Origin: an uncultured Pelagibacteraceae bacterium
Lineage (GTDB): Bacteria > Pseudomonadota > Alphaproteobacteria > Pelagibacterales > Pelagibacteraceae
Direction of reading: 5' to 3'
DNA length: 44,023 bases
Assembly: GCA_902566785.1 (NCBI GenBank)
Contig: CACFKI010000006.1
Coordinates: 1 to 44,023, forward strand
Shown one piece after another: positions 29,212 through 36,931 of the stretch. Position 1 is the first letter of the stretch. Every line of letters starts with the position of its first letter. The notes beneath the pieces are model-generated. The model ran no database searches. It was given only the letters and a program-made list of their open reading frames with translations, and was not told the origin of the DNA. The position numbers and the translations under genes are program-made.

Positions 29212-30221
29212 TGTCAGAACTCAATAAAATTGCATTAAAAATTTTATCGGATGGAAAGGGTATTCTTGCTGCAGATGAGAGCACTGCAACTATGACCAAA
29301 AGGCTTGATGCAGTAAAAGTTCAGTCAAATGAACAAAATAGACTTCTTTTTAGAAAAACTCTTTTTACATCAGAAAGTATGAAAAGCTGTATCGGGGGCG
29401 TAATATTGTATGATGAAACAATAAAACAAAAAAGTGAGACTAAATCAATTCCAGAAATAATAATTAATAATGGGGCAATACCTGGTATTAAAGTTGACAC
29501 AGGAGCAAAACCTTTGGCGGGATCAACTGAAGAAAAAATTACTGAGGGTTTAGATGGATTAAGAGAAAGATTAAAAGTATATTATAAACTTGGAGCAAGA
29601 TTTACTAAGTGGAGAGGAGTTTATTCAATTTCAAAAAAAAATCCAAGTAGCCTCTGTATCCATTCAAACGCTCATGCTCTAGCAAGGTATTCCTCATTGG
29701 TCCAAGAATGTGGTATGGTGCCAATTGTTGAACCTGAGTTACTAATGGATGGAAATCATTCTGCAGCTTTATGTTTTGACAAAACCTCTGAAATTATTAA
29801 AAAATGTTTTGAGGAACTTATTATTCATAATGTTGATTTGAAAGGGGTTATTTTAAAACCCAATATGATTTTAGATGGAAACAGTTCTGAAAGTAAAATA
29901 ACAAATGAGGAAGTTGCTGATTTAACACTAAAATGTTTAAAAGACTCAGTTCCTCAAGAAGTCCCTGGAATAGCTTTTCTTTCGGGTGGTCAAACAGAAT
30001 TAGAGGCTACTGAAAATCTAAATTTTATAAATAAAAAAAATAATACAAAATTTATAATGACTTATTCTTACGGGAGAGCCCTGCAGCAAAGTGCTTTGAA
30101 ACATTGGTCAAAAAATATTCAAGATATAAAGGGTACCCAAGAAATATTTAATCATAGAGCAAGAATGTGCACTTTAGCTGCTAAAGGGGAATGGTCAAAA
30201 GAACTTGAGAAAAAGAACTAA
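29211..30221 (+). CDS. fba: Fructose-bisphosphate aldolase, class I
   Basis: Schiff-base (metal-independent) aldolase of the animal/plant-like family: cleaves or forms fructose 1,6-bisphosphate. The 336-residue product has GILAADESTATMTKRL near the N-terminus, FTKWRGVYSI (about 123-132), VEPELLMDG, the Schiff-base lysine region GVILKPNMIL (about 216-225) and FLSGGQTELEATENL. The C-terminus lacks the conserved Tyr of the animal enzymes. It is coupled to pgk by TAATG, and the next gene starts inside its last 17 bases. Confidence 0.96.
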   Translation: MSELNKIALKILSDGKGILAADESTATMTKRLDAVKVQSNEQNRLLFRKTLFTSESMKSCIGGVILYDETIKQKSETKSIPEIIINNGAIPGIKVDTGAKPLAGSTEEKITEGLDGLRERLKVYYKLGARFTKWRGVYSISKKNPSSLCIHSNAHALARYSSLVQECGMVPIVEPELLMDGNHSAALCFDKTSEIIKKCFEELIIHNVDLKGVILKPNMILDGNSSESKITNEEVADLTLKCLKDSVPQEVPGIAFLSGGQTELEATENLNFINKKNNTKFIMTYSYGRALQQSALKHWSKNIQDIKGTQEIFNHRARMCTLAAKGEWSKELEKKN

Positions 30222-30816
30222 ATTTATATATCTAATATCACCAAATAAAATTAATTCAAATTTTTATAAGGATTTAAAAGAGGTTTTAAAAACGAATAAA
30301 GTAAAGTATTTCCAACTAAGATTAAAAAGTATTTCAACTGATAAAATTATAAAAATTTCACGAAAAATAAAAAAAATTTGTAAATATTTTAAAGTAAAAT
30401 TTATAGTTAATGACAACCCTTTGATTTCTCTTAAAGTGGGTGCAGATGGATGTCATCTTGGTCAATCAGATATGGACATAGAAAAAGCAAGGAAAATAAT
30501 TAAAAAAAAAATTATTGGAGTCACTTGTCATAATTCATTAAATAAAGCTAAAAAAGCAATTGCAAAAAAAGCTGACTATATAGCAATTGGCGCATTTCAG
30601 AAAAGCATAACAAAAAAAATAAAATATAAAGCGACTTTAAATGATTTAAAAAAGTTTAGAATTATCACAAAAAAGCCAATAATAGCAATTGGAGGTATCA
30701 ATCAATATAATTACAAAAAACTTTTGTTGAATAAAGCTGACTTTTTAGCTATTTCAAGCTTCATTTGGAAAAATAAAAAATTAAAACCAATACAGGCAAT
30801 AAAATTATTAAAATGA
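30205..30816 (+). CDS. thiE: Thiamine-phosphate synthase family protein
   Basis: Predicted to join HMP-diphosphate and thiazole phosphate into thiamine monophosphate. The 203-residue TIM-barrel protein has YFQLRLKS, FIVNDNPLISLKVGADGCHL, GQSDMD, IGVTCHN and IAIGGI in the right order. One motif departs from the family: where GPxFxTxTK is usual, this protein reads GAFQKSITKK. The start is a TTG within the end of fba (17-base overlap), as no ATG exists before the conserved core. It is Lys/Ile-rich like its neighbours. Identity is likely; full activity is less certain. Confidence 0.82.
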   Translation: MRKRTKFIYLISPNKINSNFYKDLKEVLKTNKVKYFQLRLKSISTDKIIKISRKIKKICKYFKVKFIVNDNPLISLKVGADGCHLGQSDMDIEKARKIIKKKIIGVTCHNSLNKAKKAIAKKADYIAIGAFQKSITKKIKYKATLNDLKKFRIITKKPIIAIGGINQYNYKKLLLNKADFLAISSFIWKNKKLKPIQAIKLLK

Positions 30817-31373
30817 AAATATCAGGCAATGAATTGAAAACGGGGATGATAATTGAGCATAAAAATGATTTGTGGGAAGTTTTAAAAACTCAACATGTAA
30901 AACCAGGTAAAGGAGGAGCATTTAATCAGGTTGAAATGAAAAGTATTAACAAAGATACAAAATTAAATGAAAGATTTAGATCTGGTGATAGCATAGAAAG
31001 GGCAATTATTGAAGAAATCGCATATAATTATTTATATGAAGACAAAGATGAATGTTATTTTATTAACAACAAAACATTTGAACAAATAAATATAAAAAAA
31101 GATTTATTGGGAGAAAAATTTAAATTTTTAAGCGAAGGATTGGAAGTCAAAATTGGAATTTACAATGATATTCCTATAAAAATAGACCTGCCAAACCAAA
31201 TTAATTGTAAAATTGAAACTACAGATGCTGCCTTAAAAGGACAAACGGTTTCCTCTTCATATAAACCAGCAACATTAGAAAATGGAATAAAGATACAAGT
31301 ACCACCTTTTATCGAAAGTGGTGATTCTATAATTGTAGATACCAGATCAATTGAATACATCAAAAAAATTTAA
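30813..31373 (+). CDS. efp: Elongation factor P
   Basis: Rescues ribosomes stalled at polyproline. The 186-residue product has three beta-barrel domains. The domain I loop reads KPGKGGAFNQVEMKSI, with the lysine at position 33 that is the usual modification site in lysine-type EF-P. The C-terminal signature is QVPPFIESGDSIIVDTRSIEY. The EF-P lysine-modifying genes (epmA/epmB) are not in this window. The ATG overlaps the thiE stop (ATGA), and suhB follows after three bases. Confidence 0.96.
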   Translation: MKISGNELKTGMIIEHKNDLWEVLKTQHVKPGKGGAFNQVEMKSINKDTKLNERFRSGDSIERAIIEEIAYNYLYEDKDECYFINNKTFEQINIKKDLLGEKFKFLSEGLEVKIGIYNDIPIKIDLPNQINCKIETTDAALKGQTVSSSYKPATLENGIKIQVPPFIESGDSIIVDTRSIEYIKKI

Positions 31374-31376
31374 AGT

Positions 31377-32117
31377 ATGAACTCAATATCACCTAATTTA
31401 AATATTATGATAAAGGCTGCAGAAAAAGCATCAAAGGTTTTAATTAGAGATTTTGGTGAAGTAGAGAAATTACAAGTTTCAATTAAAGGACCTTTAGATT
31501 TTGTAACTAATACTGATAAAAAAATCGAAAAAATTTTAATCGAGGAACTTAATAAAGCAAAAAAAAATTATTCTATATTAAGTGAAGAAATTGGTATAAT
31601 TGAAAATTCTGATAAAGATAATTTTTGGGTAATTGACCCAATAGACGGAACTACAAATTTTTTACATGGAATTCCTCATTTTGCTATATCTATTGCTTTA
31701 AAGAATAAAAATGAAATTATTTCTGGTCTAATTTATGATCCAATTAAAAATGAAATGTTTTATGCAGAAAAAGATAATGGGGCTTTTTTGAATAATCATA
31801 GGATTAGGGTATCAAGTAAAAAAAACTTAAATGAATGTTTGTTTGCTAGTGGAGGAAAGGTAGAATTAAATTCAAAACTCAACATTAGAAAATCTGGATG
31901 TGCTGCTTTAGATTTAGCATATGTAGCGTCTGGTAGATATGATGGATATTTCCAAAAAGATTTAAACATTTGGGATATTGCAGCAGGTTTAATTCTAGTA
32001 ATTGAAGCAGGCGGTAAAACTAATTTCAAAGATAATTTGAATACAAATAACTTAAGGGTTAATGCTGCAAGCAACGCTATATACGAAAAAATGCTTGAAA
32101 ACCTTGATAAGTTTTAA
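31377..32117 (+). CDS. suhB: Inositol-monophosphatase family protein
   Basis: Mg-dependent lithium-sensitive sugar-phosphate phosphatase fold. The 246 residues contain the metal-binding LSEEIG (about 67-72), motif 1 [20 protein letters not shown] (about 83-102) and motif 2 [18 protein letters not shown] (about 199-216), all intact. SuhB-type proteins hydrolyse inositol 1-phosphate and can also act in rRNA antitermination and maturation in E. coli. Proximity to efp, rpmE and rpsU fits a translation-linked transcription unit but does not prove it. Confidence 0.9.
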   Translation: MNSISPNLNIMIKAAEKASKVLIRDFGEVEKLQVSIKGPLDFVTNTDKKIEKILIEELNKAKKNYSILSEEIGIIENSDKDNFWVIDPIDGTTNFLHGIPHFAISIALKNKNEIISGLIYDPIKNEMFYAEKDNGAFLNNHRIRVSSKKNLNECLFASGGKVELNSKLNIRKSGCAALDLAYVASGRYDGYFQKDLNIWDIAAGLILVIEAGGKTNFKDNLNTNNLRVNAASNAIYEKMLENLDKF

Positions 32118-32152
32118 TTGTTTTTAAAAATTCATTTGTTATAAAGCCAGCT

Positions 32153-32383
32153 ATGAAAAAAAAAATACATCCGAACTATCATAAAATAAAAGTAGAGATG
32201 ACAGATGGATCGCAATTTGAAACAAAGTCTACATGGGGATCTGAAGGCGAAGTTCTTAAATTAGAGATTGATCCTATATCGCATTCAGCTTGGACTGGTG
32301 GAAAACAGAAAATTTTAGACAAAGGTAGAGTCAGTAAATTTAATAAAAAATTTCAAAACTTTAGAGCAGAAAAGAAAAGCTAA
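32153..32383 (+). CDS. rpmE: 50S ribosomal protein L31 (bL31), zinc-free type
   Basis: 76-residue ribosomal protein starting [20 protein letters not shown], with [40 protein letters not shown] at the C-terminal part. There is no Cys, so it is the non-zinc form usual in alphaproteobacteria. A 35-base gap precedes it, and the stop overlaps the following ATG (TAATG). Confidence 0.95.
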   Translation: MKKKIHPNYHKIKVEMTDGSQFETKSTWGSEGEVLKLEIDPISHSAWTGGKQKILDKGRVSKFNKKFQNFRAEKKS

Positions 32384-32949
32384 TGTCAAATACTCCATTA
32401 ATGCCAATGGCTACAGCTGTATGGCTTGTTGAAAATACAACATTAACATTTAAACAAATTGCAGATTTTTGCAAATTGCATGAAGTTGAAGTCCAGGGTA
32501 TTGCTGATGGCGATGTAGGAAAGGGTATCGTAGGATATAACCCAATCATCGCAGGACAATTAACTAGAGATGAAATAGAACTATCATCTAAGGACCATAA
32601 TAGAGCCCTTCAAATCAATACTTATGATTATGAAATTAATGAAGAAAACAAAAAAATAAAAAAATATGTTCCACTTTCAAAGAGACAAGACAAACCGGAT
32701 TCTGCCTTATGGCTTTTAAAAAATCATTCTATGCTAAAAGACTCACAAATTGCTAAATTAGTCGGAATCACCAAAAATTCAGTTACAGCAATAAGGAATA
32801 AAAGTTATTGGAACTATAATAATTTAAATTCTAAAGATCCAGTATCAATAGGTTTGTTTAATCAAAAAGATTTAATTGATGCGATAGAAAAAGCTGAAAG
32901 AAGAATAAAAAGAGAGAAAAAACAAAAAGAAAAAGAAAAAAAAGAATAA
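32383..32949 (+). CDS. DUF1013 (TrcR-like) putative cell-cycle transcriptional regulator
   Basis: Alphaproteobacteria-specific family. The 188-residue protein starts with PLMPMATAVWLVENTTLTFK, continues IADFCKLHEVEVQGIADGDV, and contains a second helix-turn-helix-like repeat at about 107-135 (ALWLLKNHSMLKDSQIAKLV, GITKNSVTAIRNKSYWN). The C-terminal ~25 residues are almost all Lys/Glu/Arg. The paired helix-turn-helix layout suggests DNA binding; some databases call the family cell-cycle regulator TrcR. Adjacent to rpmE through TAATG. Confidence 0.85.
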   Translation: MSNTPLMPMATAVWLVENTTLTFKQIADFCKLHEVEVQGIADGDVGKGIVGYNPIIAGQLTRDEIELSSKDHNRALQINTYDYEINEENKKIKKYVPLSKRQDKPDSALWLLKNHSMLKDSQIAKLVGITKNSVTAIRNKSYWNYNNLNSKDPVSIGLFNQKDLIDAIEKAERRIKREKKQKEKEKKE

Positions 32950-33009
32950 ATTTTAGTTAATAAATTAATAGACAACATATGTTTTAAATGTTAGTTAATC
33001 TTTTTTTTT

Positions 33010-33015
33010 AGGAGG
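33010..33015 (+). promoter_or_regulatory. Consensus Shine-Dalgarno of rpsU
   Basis: AGGAGG, a perfect match to the expected anti-Shine-Dalgarno, five bases before the ATT at 33021. It is preceded by a nine-base T run (33001-33009). The in-frame TAG at 33009-33011 overlaps it. Most other starts in the window have weak or no Shine-Dalgarno, so this strong site helps decide the unusual start. Confidence 0.85.
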
Positions 33016-33020
33016 TTGTT

Positions 33021-33215
33021 ATTAAAATAGAAGTAAAAGATAATAATGTTGAACAGGCATTAAGAGTTTTAAAAAGAAAACTTCAAAGAGATGGCTTTTT
33101 TAAAGTTATCAAATTGAAAAATACATACGAGAAACCTTCAGAGAAAAAAAAAAGAATTTTACAAGAAAATATAAAAAGAGTTAAAAAGTTAAATAAACTT
33201 AAGAACAGATTTTAA
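33021..33215 (+). CDS. rpsU: 30S ribosomal protein S21 (bS21), apparent AUU start
   Basis: Small basic 30S protein near the mRNA exit channel that supports initiation. The 64-residue reading frame gives KIEVKDNNVEQALRVLKRKL, then QRDGFFKVIKLKNTYEKPSE and a Lys/Arg-rich tail, a clear S21. The codon aligned with the family's first Met is ATT. Upstream in frame are only GTT, GTT and GAG before a TAG at 33009-33011, and no ATG, GTG or TTG occurs early in the frame, so ATT is the only sensible start. AGGAGG is five bases upstream. A 71-base gap separates it from the DUF1013 gene. The stop is two bases before tRNA-fMet. A sequencing error (ATG to ATT) is the main alternative. Confidence 0.93.
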   Translation: MKIEVKDNNVEQALRVLKRKLQRDGFFKVIKLKNTYEKPSEKKKRILQENIKRVKKLNKLKNRF

Positions 33216-33217
33216 AC

Positions 33218-33294
33218 CGCGGGGTGGAGCAGCCTGGTAGCTCGCAAGGCTCATAACCTTGAGGTCGGCGGTTCAAATCCGTCCCCCGCAACCA
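33218..33294 (+). tRNA. Initiator tRNA-fMet (anticodon CAU)
   Basis: 77-base cloverleaf with encoded CCA. Acceptor CGCGGGG faces CCCCGCA, leaving the C1-A72 mismatch diagnostic of bacterial initiators. The anticodon arm is CAAGG-CTCATAA-CCTTG. The third of the three usual stem G-C pairs is replaced: position 29-41 is A-U, with 30-40 and 31-39 remaining G-C. The T arm is CGGTTCAAATCCG. It starts two bases after the rpsU stop and is probably co-transcribed with it. Confidence 0.97.
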
Positions 33295-33301
33295 ATTAAA
33301 A

Positions 33302-33994
33302 TTATATTTTAAAATTTGATTTTTTAGAGTCCTTCAAAAAACCTTTAACAGTGTCTATGGTAAGTGCATTAAATGATTTACCAAAATTTTCTATTTTTTC
33401 GATTATTGTGGGAGGAACAGTAATTATATGACATCCTAATCTTTGAGCTTGAATATAGTTGTACGGTTCTCTAGTACTTGCCCATAAGATTTGAACATTT
33501 TTATATTTTTTTGCTAAATTTATAGAATTTTTAATTTCAAAAATTGGATCTTTTCCAACATCTGCCATTCTTCCTGCAAAAATTGATATAATTACTTTTG
33601 TTTTTTTATTTATATGTTTTAAAATTTTTCTAGTCTGATTTGAAGTATAAACTGCAGTTATATTTAATTTTATATTTTTTTCATTTAAAGATTTTATAAC
33701 CTTTCCCATAAACTTGCCCTTTGAATTAAATACAGGAACTTTAACATAAACATTTTTACCCCATGTATTTATATTGATACCTTGATTAATCATATTTTTT
33801 TCATCATCTGCAAAAACCTCACATGAAACAGGTTTATTTGTTATTTTGAGAATATCTAAACTGTAAGTTTTGTAATCTTTTGCTCCAGCTTTTCTCATTA
33901 AGCTTGGGTTGGTAGTAAAACCTTTTACAATTTTTTTTTTATGAAACTTTTTAATTAAATTTTTATCAGCGATATCACAATATATTTTAGTCAA
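33302..33994 (-). CDS. tal: Transaldolase, short (TalC/fructose-6-phosphate aldolase-like) type
   Basis: Moves a three-carbon dihydroxyacetone unit in the non-oxidative pentose phosphate pathway. The ~230-residue TIM barrel has the N-terminal CDIAD, GFTTNPSLMRKAG, the Schiff-base lysine motif VYVKVPVF (about 84-91), FAGRMADVGKDP, LWASTREPYNY and IITVPPTII. The frame is open to a TTG at 34012 inside pntB, but a TTG at 33994 directly after the pntB stop gives the normal N-terminus. It complements tkt. Whether it is true transaldolase or the related aldolase cannot be settled by eye. Confidence 0.88.
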   Translation of the reverse strand: MTKIYCDIADKNLIKKFHKKKIVKGFTTNPSLMRKAGAKDYKTYSLDILKITNKPVSCEVFADDEKNMINQGININTWGKNVYVKVPVFNSKGKFMGKVIKSLNEKNIKLNITAVYTSNQTRKILKHINKKTKVIISIFAGRMADVGKDPIFEIKNSINLAKKYKNVQILWASTREPYNYIQAQRLGCHIITVPPTIIEKIENFGKSFNALTIDTVKGFLKDSKKSNFKI

Positions 33995-33995
33995 T

Positions 33996-35393
33996 TTATA
34001 AGCTTTTAACAATTTCTTCTGTCATTTTTTTTGCATCAGCAAACAACATTAACGTATTATCTCTATAAAATAAATCATTATCAATTCCAGCGTAGCCTGG
34101 TGACAAGCTTCTTTTGACAAATAATACTGATTTACTTTTTTCTACATCTAATACTGGCATTCCATAAATTGGGCTTTGTGGATCAGACTTAGCTACTGGA
34201 TTAGTTACATCATTAGCTCCAATCACATACGCAACATCACAGTTTGCAAAATCATTATTAATTTCCTCTAATTCAAAAACCTCATCGTATGGCACATTTG
34301 CCTCAGCTAATAAAACATTCATGTGGCCTGGCATTCTTCCAGCAACTGGATGGATGGCGTAAGATACTTTAACTCCATTTTTTTTTAACGCATCAACCAT
34401 TTCCCTTAAAGCATGTTGTGCCTGAGCGACCGCCATACCGTATCCAGGTACGATTATAACAGAAGATGCATTTTTCATTAAAAATGCTGCATCGTCAGCA
34501 TTACCATTTTTAACTGGCTTTTGTTCTTGTGAAGAATTTGTAGCAGTTTGGTCAGTAGCGCCCCATCCTCCCAGAATAACATTAAAGAAGGATCGATTCA
34601 TTCCTTTGCACATTATATAAGAAAGTATCGCTCCAGATGATCCAACCAATGCACCTGTTATAATTAAAGCTGAATTTTCCAATGTAAATCCAATACCTGC
34701 AGCAGCCCAACCAGAGTAAGAGTTTAACATTGATATAACCACTGGCATATCAGCACCTCCAATTGGTATTATTAATAAAACTCCCAATAAAAATGAAATA
34801 CCAATTATAATCCAAAACAAATTACTTGTTTGTGTTTTGCATAAATAAAAAATTAAAATTATTATTGAAATACCTAAAAACAAATTTAGATAATGCTGTC
34901 CAATGAAAGTTATAGGGGAACCTGACATTATTCCTCTTAGCTTTAGGAATGCAATAATTGATCCAGAAAAAGTTATAGCTCCTATTGCTGCTCCTAATGA
35001 CATTTCGATTAAGCTAGCAATTTTTATATTACCTGGTGAGCCCAGATTAAATACTTCTGGATTAAGAAATGCTGAAATTGCAACAAATACTGCAGCAAGT
35101 CCTACTAAACTGTGAAATCCAGCAACTAATTCTGGCATTGCAGTCATTGGTATTTTAAAAGCTATAAAAGCTCCCATGGATCCACCAATTATTAGAAAGA
35201 TTAATAGGTATACAAAACCTGTCGTAAAATTTCCTACTGAAAGTATTGTAACGCTTATAGCAATTGCCATTCCAATAATTCCAAATAGGTTTCCTTGTCT
35301 TGAAGTTTCTGGAGAAGAAAGTCCTCTTAAAGCTAAAATAAAAAGTATTCCTGATATTAAATAAAATACAGCTAAAATATTTGCAGATATCAT
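33996..35393 (-). CDS. pntB: NAD(P) transhydrogenase subunit beta
   Basis: Proton-translocating transhydrogenase subunit combining membrane helices and the NADP-binding domain III. The 465 residues have about nine membrane segments in the first ~270. The soluble domain starts near 300 and shows IVPGYGMAVAQAQHALREMV (about 312-331), HPVAGRMPGHMNVLLAEANV, YVIGANDVTNPVAKSDPQSP, GMPVLDVEKSKSVLFVKRSL and PGYAGIDNDLFY. The start overlaps the pntAB stop (ATGA). The enzyme makes NADPH from NADH using the proton gradient. Confidence 0.97.
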   Translation of the reverse strand: MISANILAVFYLISGILFILALRGLSSPETSRQGNLFGIIGMAIAISVTILSVGNFTTGFVYLLIFLIIGGSMGAFIAFKIPMTAMPELVAGFHSLVGLAAVFVAISAFLNPEVFNLGSPGNIKIASLIEMSLGAAIGAITFSGSIIAFLKLRGIMSGSPITFIGQHYLNLFLGISIIILIFYLCKTQTSNLFWIIIGISFLLGVLLIIPIGGADMPVVISMLNSYSGWAAAGIGFTLENSALIITGALVGSSGAILSYIMCKGMNRSFFNVILGGWGATDQTATNSSQEQKPVKNGNADDAAFLMKNASSVIIVPGYGMAVAQAQHALREMVDALKKNGVKVSYAIHPVAGRMPGHMNVLLAEANVPYDEVFELEEINNDFANCDVAYVIGANDVTNPVAKSDPQSPIYGMPVLDVEKSKSVLFVKRSLSPGYAGIDNDLFYRDNTLMLFADAKKMTEEIVKSL

Positions 35394-35701
35394 TTTTTAT
35401 CTTTCTGTTTTTTTTTATACATCGCAAGCATTCTTTGAGTTACTAGAAATCCTCCAAAAATATTAACTGCAGCTAAAACTATTGCTAAATATCCAAAAAT
35501 ATTTGCTGTATCGAAAATATTTACTTTATCCCCTGCTAAAGCAGCAATTATTGCCCCAACAATTATAACCGAGGAAATAGCATTGGTTACCGACATCAAA
35601 GGAGTATGCAAAGATGGGGTTACACTCCAAACAACATAATATCCAATAAAAATTGATAGTATAAAAATACTTAATCTGAATATAAAGGGATCAATTTCCA
35701 T
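35390..35701 (-). CDS. pntAB: NAD(P) transhydrogenase subunit alpha part 2
   Basis: Small membrane subunit, 103 residues, with three to four membrane helices (about 6-25, 34-56, 64-90). Family motifs YYVVWSVTPSLHTPLMSVTN and GFLVTQRMLAMYKKK are visible. In alphaproteobacteria the alpha subunit is commonly split into two genes, as here, four bases after pntAA. Confidence 0.95.
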   Translation of the reverse strand: MEIDPFIFRLSIFILSIFIGYYVVWSVTPSLHTPLMSVTNAISSVIIVGAIIAALAGDKVNIFDTANIFGYLAIVLAAVNIFGGFLVTQRMLAMYKKKQKDKK

Positions 35702-35705
35702 AAAT

Positions 35706-36794
35706 TTATTTTATAATAGTTTTAGCTATTATTTCATCCTCTAAATTAATATTTATTTCGTTTTTTTCCTTATTAAATAAATTTGATATAAAGTTAAAAA
35801 CATTCTTGCTATAAAGCACAGATGATGAGTAAGGAAGTTTATTTAAAATATTTCTATCGCCTAAAATTTTAATTCCATTCTTATCAACAATTTTATCCAT
35901 TTCTGTAAATGCAGAATTACCTCCCTGGATTGCTGCCAAATCATAAATAACTGATCCGGATTGCATATTGTTAATCATTTCTTCTTTAATAATTAATGGA
36001 GCTTTTTTACCAGGTATTAGTGCTGTACATATTATAATATTAATTTTCTTTAAGGTCTCACTTAATAATTCCTCTTGTTTTTTTTTAAAATCCTCTGATG
36101 CTTCCTTAGCGTATCCTCCTTCAGTCTCCAAATTTTCTGATCCTTCAACGGTTAAAAATTTACCTCCCAAACTTTCTACTTGTTCTTTTGATGCCATTCT
36201 CACATCTGTAGCAAACACAATTGCACCCATTCTTTTTGCAGTTGCTATTGCTTGCAAACCAGCAACTCCCGCACCAACAACTAAAACTTTTGCAGCTGGT
36301 ACAGTGCCTGCTGCTGTCATCATCATAGGAATAGCCTTTTCATAAACTGAAAAAGACTCTAATACAGCTTTATATCCTGCAAGGTTTGCTTGGGAAGAAA
36401 GTACATCCATTGATTGAGCTCTTGTTATTCTCGGTAATAACTCTAAAGAAAATAAATTAATTTTTTTTTTTGATAGTTCTAGCAATTGCTCTTTATTATT
36501 GTAGGCGTCTAAAACACCAATTAGAGTTTGATCTGATTTTAAAATTGAAAAATAATTTGAGTCCAATAAACCCATTTGTACAATAAGATCAGAACTTTCT
36601 ATTAGTTTTTTATTATCATCAACAATTTTTGCACCAGCTTGTTCATATTCATGATCTTCAATACCTAAATGTTTTCCATAATCTCTACTTAAATGAACCT
36701 CACAATTTAAACTTTTATATTTTTTTATAATTTCAGGAACTATAGATACTCTTTTTTCAAGATTTTGCTTTTCTAGTATAGAGCCTACAATCAT
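35706..36794 (-). CDS. pntAA: NAD(P) transhydrogenase subunit alpha part 1
   Basis: NAD(H)-binding domain I of transhydrogenase, related to alanine dehydrogenase. The 362-residue protein has the N-terminal ETLEKRVSIVPE-like region, LPRITRAQSMDVLSSQANLA (about 118-137), the Rossmann VVGAGVAGLQAIATAKRMGA (about 171-190), ATDVR, and IICTALIPGKKAPLII. It is soluble, with no membrane segment. First gene of pntAA-pntAB-pntB-tal. L36 lies 11 bases upstream on the same strand and might be co-transcribed. Confidence 0.96.
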   Translation of the reverse strand: MIVGSILEKQNLEKRVSIVPEIIKKYKSLNCEVHLSRDYGKHLGIEDHEYEQAGAKIVDDNKKLIESSDLIVQMGLLDSNYFSILKSDQTLIGVLDAYNNKEQLLELSKKKINLFSLELLPRITRAQSMDVLSSQANLAGYKAVLESFSVYEKAIPMMMTAAGTVPAAKVLVVGAGVAGLQAIATAKRMGAIVFATDVRMASKEQVESLGGKFLTVEGSENLETEGGYAKEASEDFKKKQEELLSETLKKINIIICTALIPGKKAPLIIKEEMINNMQSGSVIYDLAAIQGGNSAFTEMDKIVDKNGIKILGDRNILNKLPYSSSVLYSKNVFNFISNLFNKEKNEININLEDEIIAKTIIK

Positions 36795-36805
36795 TTATAT
36801 ATTTA

Positions 36806-36931
36806 TTATTTTTGTCTTGCTTTGAATTTTGGATTTTTCTTATTGATTATATAAACTCTTCCTCTTCTTCTCACAAGTTTAGAATTAAGATCTCTTTTTT
36901 TCAGTGATTTAAGTGAGCTTGCAATTTTCAT
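36806..36931 (-). CDS. rpmJ: 50S ribosomal protein L36 (bL36), zinc-free type
   Basis: A 41-residue ribosomal protein: [39 protein letters not shown] and a final Lys. The lack of Cys/His ligands marks the non-zinc form common in alphaproteobacteria. Its ATG overlaps the stop of the upstream sugar epimerase as ATGA, an odd partner for a ribosomal protein gene. Confidence 0.95.
   Translation of the reverse strand: MKIASSLKSLKKRDLNSKLVRRRGRVYIINKKNPKFKARQK

Noticed and set aside
30205-30240. TPP riboswitch before thiE, or before thiD at 11387
   Set aside because: Both genes start inside the preceding gene, leaving no leader, and no conserved TPP-aptamer sequence is seen.
33016-33030. TTG at 33016 as alternative rpsU start or short upstream peptide
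   Set aside because: It is out of frame with S21, abuts AGGAGG with no spacer, and hits TAG after four codons.
33296-33312. AT-only hairpin TTAAAAT/ATTTTAA after tRNA-fMet as terminator
   Set aside because: It has no G-C pairs, overlaps the end of tal, and AT-only palindromes are expected by chance here. Not reported as a feature.
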